Counted from the stretch's first letter, positions 1 through 10,733 are shown. The stretch: 52,432 nt of DNA from Burkholderiales bacterium (GCA_017880775.1 JADGRQ010000030.1:1-52432); one strand, 5' to 3'. Notes: generated from the sequence alone by a model not told the origin. Numbers and translations are program-made.

Positions 1-81
1 GCCTACCCGCAAGCCGCGGCCGCCGCAACGCGGAAAAAGGGTCAAATATTGCGCGGATACCGGACCAGGGGCGGGCTCGGC
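1..81. other. Non-coding left edge downstream of clpX
   Basis: This short stretch lies beyond the clpX stop codon. I see no convincing ORF and no terminator hairpin with a T run. In related genomes lon often follows clpX, but no lon sequence is visible before the window edge. Confidence 0.4.
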
Positions 82-1353
<1,272 letters not shown>

Positions 1354-1363
1354 TCGCGCCCGC

Positions 1364-2041
1364 CTAGGCCGGAACCCGCGAAACCAGCACGCGGTCCACC
1401 AGGCCGTACTTCACCGCCTCGTCCGCCGACAGGAAATTGTCGCGATCGGTGTCGCGCGCGATCGTCTCGACCGACTGGCCGCAGTGCTTGGCGAGAATTT
1501 CGTTCAGTCGCTGCCGCAGGTAGAGTATTTCGCGCGCGTGGATTTCGACGTCGGAGGCCTGGCCCGAGAATCCGCCCATCGGCTGATGGATCATGACGCG
1601 CGAATTGGGCAGCACGAAGCGCTTGCCCTTGGTGCCCGCGGCGAGCAGCAGCGAACCCATGCTCGCGGCCTGGCCCACGCACAGCGTCGACACGTCGGGC
1701 TTGATGAACTGCATGGTGTCGTAGATCGCCATCCCCGCCGACACCGAGCCGCCGGGCGAATTGATATAGAAGGAGATTTCCTTGTCCGGGTTCTCCGATT
1801 CGAGAAACAGCAGTTGCGCGACGATCAGGTTCGCGGTCATCTCGTTGACCGCGCCGACCAGGAACACCACGCGCTCCTTCAACAGGCGCGAGTAGATGTC
1901 ATACGCGCGTTCGCCGCGCCCCGATTGCTCGATGACCATCGGGATGAGGCCCAGCCCGTGCGCGGGCTCCATCGCGGCGCGTGCGGGTTCCAACCCCGCC
2001 TGAGGTTCACCGAAGCGGGACGTCCAGGAGAAATCGCTCAT
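1364..2041 (-). CDS. clpP: ATP-dependent Clp protease proteolytic subunit ClpP
   Basis: ClpP is the serine peptidase that forms the tetradecameric chamber partnered by ClpX. The catalytic triad is readable as Ser127 (in GQAASMGS), His152 (MIHQP) and Asp201 (DTDRD), with the same spacings as the E. coli enzyme. The start chosen overlaps the tig stop codon as ATGA, which suggests translational coupling. That start gives about 25 residues ahead of the usual GLIPMVIEQ segment, somewhat longer than most ClpP N-termini, and these residues may be a processed propeptide. An internal start near the Met at residue 24 is the alternative. The gene sits directly between tig and clpX. Confidence 0.98.
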   Translation of the reverse strand: MSDFSWTSRFGEPQAGLEPARAAMEPAHGLGLIPMVIEQSGRGERAYDIYSRLLKERVVFLVGAVNEMTANLIVAQLLFLESENPDKEISFYINSPGGSVSAGMAIYDTMQFIKPDVSTLCVGQAASMGSLLLAAGTKGKRFVLPNSRVMIHQPMGGFSGQASDVEIHAREILYLRQRLNEILAKHCGQSVETIARDTDRDNFLSADEAVKYGLVDRVLVSRVPA

Positions 2042-3339
2042 TTGCCGCGTTCCATCAACTCGTCGAAAGCGATCGCCTTGTCGACAACCTTGGCCTTTGA
2101 CAGCACCCAGTTGACCACGTTGTCCTCGAGGGCGAGGCCCTCCATCTCAGACAGGCGTTGCGGCTGCATGTAAAACCATTTTACCACCTCGGCGGGACTC
2201 TCGTAGGACTCCGCCTGCTCTTCGATCAGCTTGCGCACCTGCTCGGGCTTGGGCTGCAGGCCCTCGGCGCGCGCGAGCTCGCCGATGATCAGCCCCAGCG
2301 CCACGCGGCGTTTCGCGCTCGCCTCGAAGGCCGATGGATCGATCGGCATCTTCTCAAGCTTCATGCCGCGCGACTCAAACTGGGCGCGCGCGCGCTCGGC
2401 GAGGCCCTGCGTTTCCATCGCGATCAGCGTTTTCGGCAGTTCGACCGGGGTCGCGTCGTGAAGCAACTGCAGCGCCTGGCCCTTCACCCGCGCGGTCACG
2501 CGCTTCTTTACCTCGCGCTCGACGTTGGCATGCACCTCTGCGCGCATCTTGGCGACGTCGCCATCCTTGACGCCCAGCGTCCTGGCGAATTCCTCGTCGA
2601 GCGGCGGCAACCGCGGCTCCTCGACCTTCGTGAGCGACAACTCGAAGCTCGCAGTGTTGCCGGCCACGTCCTTCGCGTGGTAATCGTCCGGAAACTTGAG
2701 TGTAAAGGTCTTTCTCTCCCCCGCCCGCAAGCCGGTCGCGGCGGTCTCGAACTCGGGCAGCATCCGGCCTTCGCCCAGAACGAAGCTATAATCCGTCGCC
2801 TGGCCGCCCTGAAAGACCTCGCCATCGATACGGCCTTCAAAGCCGACCACGACACGGTCGCCGGACTGCGACGCCCGCTCAACCGCATGGAACGTGGCAC
2901 GCTGCTTGCGCAGAATTTCGATCGTTTTGTCGACCTCGGTATCGCCCACGCTCACCTGCGGGCGTTCGATCTGTGCGTTTGAAACGTCGCCGGGCTTGAA
3001 TTCCGGGTACACCTCGAAGGTCGCGTTGAACTCGAACCCCTTCGCATCCGCGCCGTCCTTCGGTTCGATCCGCGGCTGGCCCACCACTTTCAGCTTGTTC
3101 TCGCGCACCGCCTGCTCAAACGCTTTCTGCACTGCATCGCCGATCACTTCGTAGCGCACCTGCGGGCCGTATTGCGCCTGGACCAGCCTGAAGGGCACCT
3201 TGCCGGGCCGGAAGCCGTCCATCTTCACGTTGCGCGCGAGCTTTTTCAGCCGTTCGCCGATCTGCCGCTCGATATCGTCCGACGGCACTGACATCGATAT
3301 TCGGCGCTCGAGAGCTCCAAGGGTTTCCACGCTAGCCAT
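2038..3339 (-). CDS. tig: Trigger factor, ribosome-associated chaperone and prolyl isomerase
   Basis: Trigger factor binds the ribosomal exit tunnel and assists the folding of nascent chains. The N-terminal ribosome-binding signature is seen as GFRPGKVP at about residue 45. The central FKBP-type prolyl isomerase domain ([17 protein letters not shown] onward) and the long helical C-terminal domain follow. I prefer the ATG at 3339 (MASVETLG...) because family members begin this way. An in-frame ATG nine bases upstream (3348) is possible, but the GAGGA sequence upstream is better spaced for the inner one. It heads the tig-clpP-clpX set and is downstream of tRNA-Leu in the same orientation. Confidence 0.97.
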   Translation of the reverse strand: MASVETLGALERRISMSVPSDDIERQIGERLKKLARNVKMDGFRPGKVPFRLVQAQYGPQVRYEVIGDAVQKAFEQAVRENKLKVVGQPRIEPKDGADAKGFEFNATFEVYPEFKPGDVSNAQIERPQVSVGDTEVDKTIEILRKQRATFHAVERASQSGDRVVVGFEGRIDGEVFQGGQATDYSFVLGEGRMLPEFETAATGLRAGERKTFTLKFPDDYHAKDVAGNTASFELSLTKVEEPRLPPLDEEFARTLGVKDGDVAKMRAEVHANVEREVKKRVTARVKGQALQLLHDATPVELPKTLIAMETQGLAERARAQFESRGMKLEKMPIDPSAFEASAKRRVALGLIIGELARAEGLQPKPEQVRKLIEEQAESYESPAEVVKWFYMQPQRLSEMEGLALEDNVVNWVLSKAKVVDKAIAFDELMERGK

Positions 3340-3365
3340 CCGCTCCATTCCTCAAGAAATCGCGC

Positions 3366-3450
3366 TGGTGCGAAGGAGAGGACTCGAACCTCCACGCCGC
3401 GAGGCGCTGGAACCTAAATCCAGTGCGTCTACCAATTCCGCCACCTTCGC
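3366..3450 (-). tRNA. tRNA-Leu (anticodon UAG)
   Basis: Read on the minus strand this 85-nt sequence folds as a long-variable-arm tRNA. The 7-bp acceptor stem is GCGAAGG paired with CCTTCGC, followed by A and a genomically encoded CCA at 3368-3366. The anticodon stem CTGGA/TCCAG encloses TTTAGGT, giving anticodon UAG at 3416-3414. The T arm carries GGTTCGAGTCC. The long variable arm fits class II tRNA-Leu. It precedes tig in the same orientation. Confidence 0.97.
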
Positions 3451-3477
3451 GCGAAAAGCTTTGATAAAAAACGCATA

Positions 3478-3483
3478 ATTATA
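3478..3483 (-). promoter_or_regulatory. Candidate -10 box for the tRNA-Leu/tig transcript
   Basis: On the minus strand a perfect TATAAT lies about 28 nt upstream of the tRNA 5' end, in an AT-rich patch within GC-rich surroundings. No good -35 hexamer is seen at 16-18 bp. The call rests on the -10 match and its position. Confidence 0.45.
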
Positions 3484-3544
3484 CCGCAGCGGGGGACCCG
3501 CCTCGTCGCGAACAGAGCTGTAAACACCGGATTGATCAATCGCC

Positions 3545-4348
3545 GTGCCCGTTGACCATTACGAGAATTTTCCGGTGACCTCGCTGTTGCTGCCGGCGCG
3601 GCTGCGCGAGCCGGTCGAAACCATCTACCGCTTTGCGCGCAGCGCCGACGATTTCGCCGATGAAGGCGAAGCCACGCCGCAGCAGCGCCTCGATGCGTTG
3701 GCGGCCTATCGGGCCGAGCTGGAGCGCATCGGGGCGGGAGAGCCTCCGCAGACCCCGCTGTTCCGCGATGTGGAGCGCATCGTGCGGGAGCACAAATTGC
3801 CGCTCCCGCTGTTCATCGCCCTGCTCGATGCGTTTTCCCAGGACGTGACCAAGCAGCGCTACGCCGATTTCGCCGAGTTACTCGATTACTGCCGGCGCTC
3901 CGCGAATCCGGTCGGCAGATTGCTGCTGCAGCTGTTCGGCAAGACCGACCAGGCCAGCCTGTTGCAATCCGATTCGATCTGCACGGCGCTCCAGCTCATC
4001 AACTTCTGGCAGGATGTCGAAATCGATTTCGCGAAAGGACGCATCTATCTGCCGCAGGATGAAATGCGCGAGCATGGCGTGAGCGAGGAGCAGATCGCCG
4101 CGCGCCACTGCGACGACGGCTGGCGCGCGCTGATCGGTTTGCAGATCGAGCGCGCTCGCGCGCTGATGTCCTCCGGCGCCCCGCTGGCGCGCGCCCTTCC
4201 GGGGCGCACGGGCCTCGAAATCCGCGCCACCGTCCAGGGCGGGTTGCGCATTCTCGAAAAGCTCCAGTCCACGGGCTGCGACATGTTTCGCCATCGACCC
4301 GTTCTGCGCTGGCACGACTGGCCCGCCCTGCTGATGCGATCGCTATGA
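3545..4348 (+). CDS. hpnC: Squalene synthase HpnC (presqualene diphosphate to hydroxysqualene step)
   Basis: In the bacterial HpnCDE route, HpnD makes presqualene diphosphate from two farnesyl diphosphates, HpnC converts it to hydroxysqualene and HpnE reduces that to squalene. This 267-residue trans-prenyltransferase-fold protein shows the two aspartate-rich metal-binding motifs: SADDFADE at about residues 33-40 and FWQDVEIDFAKGRIYLP at about 154-170. The start is a GTG; the N-terminus (VDHYENFPV) matches HpnC proteins. Its stop overlaps the hpnD start as ATGA. The order C-D-E supports the assignment over a generic phytoene/squalene synthase label. Confidence 0.93.
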   Translation: MPVDHYENFPVTSLLLPARLREPVETIYRFARSADDFADEGEATPQQRLDALAAYRAELERIGAGEPPQTPLFRDVERIVREHKLPLPLFIALLDAFSQDVTKQRYADFAELLDYCRRSANPVGRLLLQLFGKTDQASLLQSDSICTALQLINFWQDVEIDFAKGRIYLPQDEMREHGVSEEQIAARHCDDGWRALIGLQIERARALMSSGAPLARALPGRTGLEIRATVQGGLRILEKLQSTGCDMFRHRPVLRWHDWPALLMRSL

Positions 4349-5178
4349 GCCCCGACGGATACTGCCAGCAGAAAGCCGCCGGAAGCGGCTCGTCGTTCTA
4401 TTACTCGTTCCTGTTCCTGCCGCGCGAGCGCCGGCGCGCGATCACGGCGCTGTACGCCTTCTGCCGCGAAGTCGACGATGTGGTGGACGAATGCAACGAT
4501 GCATCGCTGGCGCGCGCCAAGCTGGACTGGTGGCGCGGGGAAATCGCCAAGCTGTTCGCCGGCGAACCGCAGCATCCGGTGATGCGCGCGCTCGCGCCCG
4601 GGCTGCAGCCGTACGGCATAACGGCCGTTCGCCTGAACGAAATCATCGACGGCATGCAGATGGACCTCGACCAGACTCGCTACCTGGATTTTGCCGGACT
4701 CGAGCGCTACTGCTACCACGCGGCCGGCGTGGTCGGGATTCTATCGGCCGGGATCTTCGGCTACCGCGATGCGCGCACGCTCGAATATGCGAAGAACCTG
4801 GGGCTTGCTTTCCAGCTCACCAACATCATTCGCGACGTGGGCGAGGACGCACGCAAGAATCGCATCTACCTGCCGATGGACGAAATGCGCGAGTTCGGCG
4901 TGACCGCGGCAGACGTGCTGAGTGCCCGCTCGAGCGAAGCGTTCGTGCGGCTGATGCAGTTCCAGGCGCACCGCGCCAATACGTTCTACGCCAAGGCCTT
5001 CGGCGCGCTCCCGGCCGCGGACCGCCGCGCGCAGCGCCCGGGACTCATCATGGCGGCGATCTACCGCGCGCTGCTCGCCGAGATCAAAAGCGACGGGTTC
5101 GAGGTCCTCGCGCGGCGCACCTCGCTCACGCCGCTGCGCAAATTCTGGCTCGCCTGGAAGACCTGGGTAACGGCGTGA
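4345..5178 (+). CDS. hpnD: Presqualene diphosphate synthase HpnD
   Basis: HpnD condenses two farnesyl diphosphates to presqualene diphosphate, the committed step toward squalene and hopanoids. Both aspartate-rich motifs are present: REVDDVVDE at about residues 41-49 and NIIRDVGEDARKNRIYLPMD from about residue 160. The length of 277 residues is normal. It overlaps hpnC upstream (ATGA) and hpnE downstream (GTGA), so the three genes are probably translated as a coupled set. It is paralogous to the preceding gene but clearly distinct from it. No squalene-hopene cyclase gene lies in the window, so the end product cannot be read from here. Confidence 0.94.
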   Translation: MSPDGYCQQKAAGSGSSFYYSFLFLPRERRRAITALYAFCREVDDVVDECNDASLARAKLDWWRGEIAKLFAGEPQHPVMRALAPGLQPYGITAVRLNEIIDGMQMDLDQTRYLDFAGLERYCYHAAGVVGILSAGIFGYRDARTLEYAKNLGLAFQLTNIIRDVGEDARKNRIYLPMDEMREFGVTAADVLSARSSEAFVRLMQFQAHRANTFYAKAFGALPAADRRAQRPGLIMAAIYRALLAEIKSDGFEVLARRTSLTPLRKFWLAWKTWVTA

Positions 5179-6404
5179 AGGCCGCCATCGTCGGTGCTGG
5201 ATACTCCGGCATGGCGGCGGCGGTGACGCTCGCGGAACGCGGCGTGCCGGTCACCGTGTTCGAATCCGGCCCGCTCGCCGGCGGCCGCGCGCGGCGCGTC
5301 TCGATCGACGGCCGCGAGATCGACAATGGCCAGCATATCCTGGTCGGCGCCTACCGCGAACTGCTCCGGCTGATGCGCGTCGTCGGCGTTCCGTCCGACG
5401 CAGTGCTCCGCCTGCCGCTCGAATTGCGCTACGCCGACGGCTTCGCGCTGCGCGCGTTGCGGCTGCCTGCGCCGTTCGGCTTGCTGGCAGGATTGCTGTT
5501 CGCGCGCGGGCTGCCCGTTTCGGAGCGCATCGGGGCGGTTCGATTCATGCTGGCGCTGCGATGGTCCGGTTTTCGTCTGGACGGGAATATTTGCGTTGCT
5601 GAACTTCTCGAAAAATACGGTCAACAGGGCCGCATCGGCCACTACCTCTGGCGGCCGCTGTGCGTTTCGGCGCTCAACACGCCTCCCGAGCATGCCTCGG
5701 CGCAGGTGTTTGCAAACGTGCTGCGCGACTCTCTTGCCGGCGAATCCGACGCGAGCGATCTGTTGCTGCCGAAGGTGGATCTGTCGCGGCTTTTTCCAGA
5801 GCCGGCAGCCGATTTCGTGTGCAGGCACGGGGGCGAGATGCGCTGCGGCGAGACCGTGCGCGATGTCGCGGCGCTGCTGCGCGAATTCGACCGCGTGATC
5901 GTAGCAGTCGGACCGCACCAGTTGAAGTCGCTCGCTCCGGACCTGGCGGCTGATTACGATTACCAACCGATTTACACCTGCTACCTCCAGTACGCCGAGC
6001 GGGTGAAGCTGCCTTTTCCGATGCTCGGCCTGGCCGATGGCCTCGTGCAATGGGCGTTCGATCGCGGCGCGCTCACCGGCGAGCGCGGGCGCATCGCCTG
6101 CGTGATCAGCGCGCAGGGGGATCACCAGCAGATGCAGCGGGACGAAATCGCCGCGACCTGCCACCGGGAACTCTCTCTCGCGCTGCATGGACTGCCCCCG
6201 CCCGAGTGGTCGCGCGTGATCGCGGAAAAGCGCGCGACCATCAGCTGCAAGCCAGGGTTGATTGGATCGGGACCGCAGACGACGACGCCGGGGTTGTTTC
6301 TCGCGGGCGACTATACCGATCCGGACTACCCGCCTACGCTCGAGGCCGCGGTGCGCAGCGGAGTGCGGGCGGCGCTACTCGCTACGACCCCAGGAAGCGC
6401 CTGA
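5175..6404 (+). CDS. hpnE: Hydroxysqualene dehydroxylase HpnE (FAD-dependent)
   Basis: HpnE is a flavoprotein of the amine oxidase/phytoene desaturase type that removes the hydroxyl of hydroxysqualene to give squalene. The dinucleotide-binding motif VGAGYSGMAAAVTLAERG starts at about residue 6, and the C-terminal FAD motif GLFLAGDYTDPDYPPTLEAA is present. The GTG at 5175 overlaps the hpnD TGA (GTGA) and places the Rossmann motif at the extreme N-terminus, as in the family; this gives 409 residues. A much longer reading upstream in the same frame is only an overlap with hpnD. The 3' end overlaps the convergent hydrolase gene by 23 bp. Confidence 0.93.
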   Translation: MKAAIVGAGYSGMAAAVTLAERGVPVTVFESGPLAGGRARRVSIDGREIDNGQHILVGAYRELLRLMRVVGVPSDAVLRLPLELRYADGFALRALRLPAPFGLLAGLLFARGLPVSERIGAVRFMLALRWSGFRLDGNICVAELLEKYGQQGRIGHYLWRPLCVSALNTPPEHASAQVFANVLRDSLAGESDASDLLLPKVDLSRLFPEPAADFVCRHGGEMRCGETVRDVAALLREFDRVIVAVGPHQLKSLAPDLAADYDYQPIYTCYLQYAERVKLPFPMLGLADGLVQWAFDRGALTGERGRIACVISAQGDHQQMQRDEIAATCHRELSLALHGLPPPEWSRVIAEKRATISCKPGLIGSGPQTTTPGLFLAGDYTDPDYPPTLEAAVRSGVRAALLATTPGSA

Positions 6405-7326
6405 CCGCCGCCACGGTGCGCGCCGGGTCTTCCTCGTGCGGCACATGACCGAGGTCGTCGAACATCACCCGCTCGCTGCCCGCGATGTCGCGCTGGAAGC
6501 GCTCCGCGAAGACCGGTGGAATAAGGCGGTCCCGGCCGCCCCACAGAATCAGCGTCGGGATTTTCACCTCGCGGATGCGGTGCGCATGCACGCCGAAGTC
6601 CAATTGTTCGAAGCGCTGCACCAGCGCGCGCCGGTTGCCTTCGCGCAAGGTCAGCTCGTAGTGGCGATTGACGAGTTCCGGCGAAACCTTGCCCGCGTCG
6701 CCGTAGACATTTTTCAAGCTTGCTTCGATCAGGCGGCGCGATAGCGAGTATTTGAGCAGCCTGTTGACGACCGGCATGCGTGCCAGCCGAAAGCCGAGCG
6801 GCAAGGAAATCGATTCGAACGCGTAACCGCCCGCGTCGACCAGGATCAGTTTTTCCACTCGTCCGGGAAGCGCAAGCGCGCTTTCCCATGCGATGTTACC
6901 GCCGAGCGAGTTGCCGCAGATCACGCACCGCCTCACGCCGAGCGTGTCGAGCACGGCGGTGATGAACGGAATGTAGCTTTCGATCGTGTACCGTCCATGC
7001 GGCGCCGGACCGGTGAGGCCAAAACCGGGCAGGTCGAACCGGATCACCCGCCGCTCGCCCTTGAGGACCTGCGTCCAGTCTTCCCAGGTGTGCAGGCTCG
7101 CCGCTGTGCCATGAATCAACACGATCGGGCTCGGGTCGTCGTGCGGCCCTTCGTCGCGCACGTGGACCTTCATGCCCGCAATGTCGAGGAACACCGAGGG
7201 CGGCGGCGCCCAGCGCGCCTTCAGTTGCGCCAGTGGCAGGTCGGGCGCCCAAGTCGCAGCCACTACCGCCGCAATCAGCAGAGCCAACGCGCCGGCGATC
7301 GCTGCGAATACCAGCATGAGACTCAT
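6382..7326 (-). CDS. Membrane-anchored alpha/beta hydrolase
   Basis: This 314-residue alpha/beta-hydrolase-fold protein has an N-terminal hydrophobic segment (about residues 4-27) that could anchor it in the inner membrane. The oxyanion HG motif (LIHGTAAS) is at about residue 70 and the nucleophile elbow GNSLGG has Ser140. An Asp in the RDRLIPP region and a His in DLGHVPHEE complete a plausible triad. Its start overlaps the radA stop (ATGA), so it is probably the last gene of the alr-radA transcript. The substrate cannot be read from the sequence. Confidence 0.85.
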   Translation of the reverse strand: MSLMLVFAAIAGALALLIAAVVAATWAPDLPLAQLKARWAPPPSVFLDIAGMKVHVRDEGPHDDPSPIVLIHGTAASLHTWEDWTQVLKGERRVIRFDLPGFGLTGPAPHGRYTIESYIPFITAVLDTLGVRRCVICGNSLGGNIAWESALALPGRVEKLILVDAGGYAFESISLPLGFRLARMPVVNRLLKYSLSRRLIEASLKNVYGDAGKVSPELVNRHYELTLREGNRRALVQRFEQLDFGVHAHRIREVKIPTLILWGGRDRLIPPVFAERFQRDIAGSERVMFDDLGHVPHEEDPARTVAAVRRFLGS

Positions 7327-8681
7327 AGATCACGCAGCACCCGAACCGCCTGCTCCACCCGCTCGACCGCAATCACCTCGAGCCCTGCGATCTTCCCCTT
7401 CGGCTGGTTCGCCTTTGGAATGATCGCCCGCTCGAAACCCAGCTTCGCCGCCTCCTTCAAGCGGTCCTGGCCGCGCGGCGCCGGGCGCACTTCCCCCGCC
7501 AGGCCGACTTCTCCAAATGCAAGAATCTTCCCCGGAATCGCGCGATCGGTGAGCGAGGAAACGATCGCCAGCAGCACCGCGAGGTCGGCAGCCGGTTCCC
7601 CGATGCGCACGCCGCCCACCGCATTCACGAACACGTCCTGATCGAAGCATGCGATGCCGGCGTGCCGGTGCAGCACCGCCAGCAGCATCGCCAGGCGGTT
7701 CTGCTCGAGACCGACCGAGAGGCGCCGCGCATTGGGCGCGTGTGCGGGGTCCACCAGCGCCTGGATTTCCACCAGCAGCGGTCGCGTGCCTTCCAGCGTT
7801 GCCAGCACGCAGGATCCGGGCACGTCGCGCCCGTGCTGCGAGAGGAACAGCGCCGAAGGGTTGGCCACGCCTCGCAACCCCTTGTCGGTCATCGCGAACA
7901 CGCCCAGTTCGTTCACCGCGCCGAAGCGGTTTTTGACGGCGCGCACCAGGCGGAAGCTCGAATGCGGGTCGCCCTCGAAATACAGCACAGTGTCGACGAT
8001 GTGCTCGAGCACGCGCGGCCCGGCGATCGCGCCGTCCTTGGTGACGTGCCCGATGATGAGCAGCGCAGTCCCCGTTTGCTTGGCATGGCGCGCAAGCTGC
8101 GCCGCGCACTCGCGCACCTGCGCGACCGACCCCGGCGCCGAGGTCAGTGCCTCCGAATACAGCGTCTGGATCGAATCGATGACCGCCACTTCGGGCCGCG
8201 CCACATCGAGCACCGCGAGGATGCGCTCGAGCTGGATCTCGGCCAGCAGCTCGACGCCTTGCGCAGCCAGCGCGAGGCGCGTTGCGCGCAGCGCTACCTG
8301 CTCGGCGGACTCTTCGCCGCTGACGTAGAGGGACCTGTGTTTCGCGCCCAACGCGGCGAGCGTCTGCAGCAGCAGCGTCGACTTGCCAATCCCGGGATCG
8401 CCGCCGATCAGCACCACCTGGCCGGCGACCACCCCGCCGCCGAGCACGCGGTCGAATTCCTCGATGCCCGTCGGCACGCGCGTTTGCACCCGCGCTTCGA
8501 TGCGCGCGAGCGGCTGCGGTGCATTGGCGGGCGCGGCGCCGGCGTAGCGGTGGCTGGAGCGCTGTTCGGCCGCCTGCTCGTTCAGGGTTGCGGCCGCGCC
8601 GCACGACGGGCAGGTGCCGAACCACTTCAGCGCGGTTCCACCGCACTCCGAGCAAACGTAGACCGATTTTGCCCTTGCCAT
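7323..8681 (-). CDS. radA: DNA repair protein RadA (Sms)
   Basis: RadA is a RecA-like ATPase that drives branch migration during recombinational repair. The N-terminal C4 zinc finger uses Cys at about residues 10, 13, 24 and 27. The Walker A motif GGDPGIGKS is at 93-101. The RadA-specific KNRFG motif (AVKNRFGAVNELG) and a C-terminal Lon-like domain are present. At 452 residues it is full length. It starts directly after the alr stop with no gap and overlaps the downstream hydrolase by ATGA. alr-radA adjacency is common in betaproteobacteria. Confidence 0.97.
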   Translation of the reverse strand: MARAKSVYVCSECGGTALKWFGTCPSCGAAATLNEQAAEQRSSHRYAGAAPANAPQPLARIEARVQTRVPTGIEEFDRVLGGGVVAGQVVLIGGDPGIGKSTLLLQTLAALGAKHRSLYVSGEESAEQVALRATRLALAAQGVELLAEIQLERILAVLDVARPEVAVIDSIQTLYSEALTSAPGSVAQVRECAAQLARHAKQTGTALLIIGHVTKDGAIAGPRVLEHIVDTVLYFEGDPHSSFRLVRAVKNRFGAVNELGVFAMTDKGLRGVANPSALFLSQHGRDVPGSCVLATLEGTRPLLVEIQALVDPAHAPNARRLSVGLEQNRLAMLLAVLHRHAGIACFDQDVFVNAVGGVRIGEPAADLAVLLAIVSSLTDRAIPGKILAFGEVGLAGEVRPAPRGQDRLKEAAKLGFERAIIPKANQPKGKIAGLEVIAVERVEQAVRVLRDL

Positions 8682-9752
8682 CTATGCGATTTCGCTCACA
8701 GGTACACGCGCCGCGAGCGCGCAGAGTAACTCATAGCTGACCGTGCCCGCCGCCGCCGCGACCTCGTCCGCCGAGAGTCCCTCGCCCCACAGCGTCGCCG
8801 GCGTTCCGATGGTCGCGTCAGGCAGATGGGTGAGATCCACGCACAGCATGTCCATCGAGATGCGTCCCACGGTGCAGGTGCGCTGTCCCGCGACCAGCAC
8901 CGGCGTGCCCGATGGCGCATGGCGCGGGTACCCGTCCGCATACCCGCACGCGACGATGCCGATGCGCATCGCGCACTGCGCCTCGAAGCCGTAGCCGTAG
9001 CCGATGCGTTCGCCCGGCGCCAGGTGCTGCAGCGCGATGATCTCCGAGGCGAGTGTCATCACCGGCCGCAAGCCGAGATCCGCAGCGCTGCAGTCGGCAA
9101 ACGGCGAGCAGCCGTACAGCATGATGCCCGGCCGTACCCAGTCCGCGCTGGTTTCCGGAAATCGCAAAAGCGCCGCGGAATTGGCGAGCGAGCGCGGCCC
9201 CACGAACGCAGCCGTCATCGAGTTGAACCACTCGAGCTGCCCGGCAACGCCACCCGCGCCGTCGGCGTCAGCGAAATGCGTCATCAGCGTCACGTTCGAG
9301 ATGGCCGGATGCGCCTGCAGCGCATTCCAGGCAATGCGCACGTTGTCCGCAGTGAAACCGAGCCGGTTCATTCCGCTGTTGACCTTCATGTACACCTCGA
9401 TCGGGCGCTCCAGCGCGCGCTTTTCGAGCATCCCGACCTGAGCAATGCTGTGGATCACCGGCGTCAGCGAACGGCGCGCCAGCAACGGCACGTCGGCGCT
9501 CTGGAAGATGCCCTCGAGCATCAGGATCGGCTTGGTGGCGCCGGCATCGCGCAGACGCAGCGCCTCGGCGAAATCGAGCAGCGCAAACCCATCCGCGCCC
9601 TCCAGCGCCCTTGCAACGCGCTCGATGCCGTGGCCGTAGGCGTTCGCCTTGACCACGGCCCATACCTTGGCGCCGCCGGCCTGGCGGCGCGCGATGGCGA
9701 GGTTGTGAGCGAGCGCGGAGGCGTCGATCGTCGCACGGATAGGCCGCGGCAC
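8682..9752 (-). CDS. alr: Alanine racemase
   Basis: This PLP enzyme interconverts L- and D-alanine and supplies D-alanine for peptidoglycan. The PLP-binding lysine is Lys35 in VVKANAYGHG. The second catalytic residue is the Tyr at about 252 in the RIGYGYGF segment, on the C-terminal beta domain. The 356-residue length is typical. The gene abuts radA downstream with no intergenic base and lies 8 bp downstream of a LysR-type gene, so all four minus-strand genes may share a transcript. Only one racemase gene is visible here, so whether this is a biosynthetic (Alr) or catabolic (DadX) type cannot be settled; no D-amino-acid dehydrogenase is adjacent. Confidence 0.96.
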   Translation of the reverse strand: MPRPIRATIDASALAHNLAIARRQAGGAKVWAVVKANAYGHGIERVARALEGADGFALLDFAEALRLRDAGATKPILMLEGIFQSADVPLLARRSLTPVIHSIAQVGMLEKRALERPIEVYMKVNSGMNRLGFTADNVRIAWNALQAHPAISNVTLMTHFADADGAGGVAGQLEWFNSMTAAFVGPRSLANSAALLRFPETSADWVRPGIMLYGCSPFADCSAADLGLRPVMTLASEIIALQHLAPGERIGYGYGFEAQCAMRIGIVACGYADGYPRHAPSGTPVLVAGQRTCTVGRISMDMLCVDLTHLPDATIGTPATLWGEGLSADEVAAAAGTVSYELLCALAARVPVSEIA

Positions 9753-9760
9753 GGCGCACC

Positions 9761-10699
9761 CTAGCCCGACGCCGCGGTCTTGAGCCGCTGCTTGGCGAAC
9801 TCGATGAAGGTGTTGGCCAGGCGCGAGCGGAATTTCTCCCTGGGATAGACCACCGAAAGGGCGCGGATGAGCCGCGGCGCGAGCGGAATCGCAACCACTT
9901 CGCCGAGGCGCGCGGCCCTCGCCACCGTGGCGCGCGACATGATCGCGAAACCCAGGCCCGTGGCCACCAGCCCCTTGAGCGCCTCGGGGCTGCCCAGTTC
10001 CATCAGCACATTGAGGCTGTCGGTTCGGATGTCCTGCTTCTCAAACCAGTGGTCCGTCACCTCACGCGTGCCGGATCCCGATTCGCGGCTGACGAACGGA
10101 TGCTGAGTCAGTTGCTGCGCGCTGACCGATTTGAGCCCCGCGAGCGGGTGCGTGGGAGCGCAGACCATCTGCAGCTCGTCGTCGCAGCACACGTCGGAGG
10201 CCACCGAGGCCAGGTGCGCGGGGGATTCGATGAAGCCGATGTCCAGGGTGTGCGCGGCAACGCGGTGCTCGACGATCTCCGAATTGGCGACGAACAGCCG
10301 CGGCAGTACCTTCGGATAGCGCGAACTGAACTCTCCCAGCACAGGGGGCAGCAGGTACTCGGCGATGGTCGTCGAGGCGCCGATCAGCAACACCCCGGCC
10401 ACCTCTCCGGTCATCTCCTTCAGCCGCGTATCGAGCTCGGCCGAAAGGGAAAGTATGCGCTCGGCGTACTCGAGCACCACCTCGCCCGCGGACGTAAGCG
10501 AAATACGCCCGTGGCCCCGGTCGAACAGGCGCGTGTTGCAGTGCTCCTCGAGCTGCTTGATCTGGAAGGTCACCGCCGGCTGAGTCATGAAAAGCGCTTC
10601 CGCAGCCTTGGTGAAGGACAGGTTCTTTGCCACCGCGTGGAACACCTGCAAGCGACGATCGGCCATAGACGTTGCGGGCTCGATTGAGAGTGGACCCAT
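9761..10699 (-). CDS. LysR-family transcriptional regulator (CysL-like)
   Basis: The N-terminal winged helix-turn-helix (LSFTKAAEALFMTQPAVTFQ) is followed by a periplasmic-binding-like effector domain, 312 residues in total. The DNA-binding domain resembles the CysL/CbbR branch of LysR regulators. An ATG at 10666 (MADRRLQVF...) is an equally plausible start; neither start has a strong Shine-Dalgarno sequence. It is divergent from lplT, with a candidate inverted-repeat operator between them at 10705-10733. It lies 8 bp upstream of alr and may be co-transcribed with it. The effector is unknown. Confidence 0.9.
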   Translation of the reverse strand: MGPLSIEPATSMADRRLQVFHAVAKNLSFTKAAEALFMTQPAVTFQIKQLEEHCNTRLFDRGHGRISLTSAGEVVLEYAERILSLSAELDTRLKEMTGEVAGVLLIGASTTIAEYLLPPVLGEFSSRYPKVLPRLFVANSEIVEHRVAAHTLDIGFIESPAHLASVASDVCCDDELQMVCAPTHPLAGLKSVSAQQLTQHPFVSRESGSGTREVTDHWFEKQDIRTDSLNVLMELGSPEALKGLVATGLGFAIMSRATVARAARLGEVVAIPLAPRLIRALSVVYPREKFRSRLANTFIEFAKQRLKTAASG

Positions 10700-10704
10700 T
10701 CAAG

Positions 10705-10733
10705 CATAAACCTGACTGTAAGGATAGGTTATG
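10705..10733. promoter_or_regulatory. Candidate LysR-type operator in the lysR/lplT intergenic region
   Basis: An imperfect inverted repeat, CATAAACCT - 12 bp - AGGTTATG, lies just upstream of the lysR start, between divergent lysR and lplT. LysR regulators commonly bind such interrupted dyads (T-N11-A type) next to their own gene. The assignment is inference from position and symmetry. Confidence 0.45.

Noticed and set aside
3461-3483. A plus-strand promoter for hpnC (TTGATA ... TAATTA)
   Set aside because: The two hexamers are only 10 bp apart, too close for a sigma-70 promoter; the AT-rich patch is better explained by the minus-strand -10 box.
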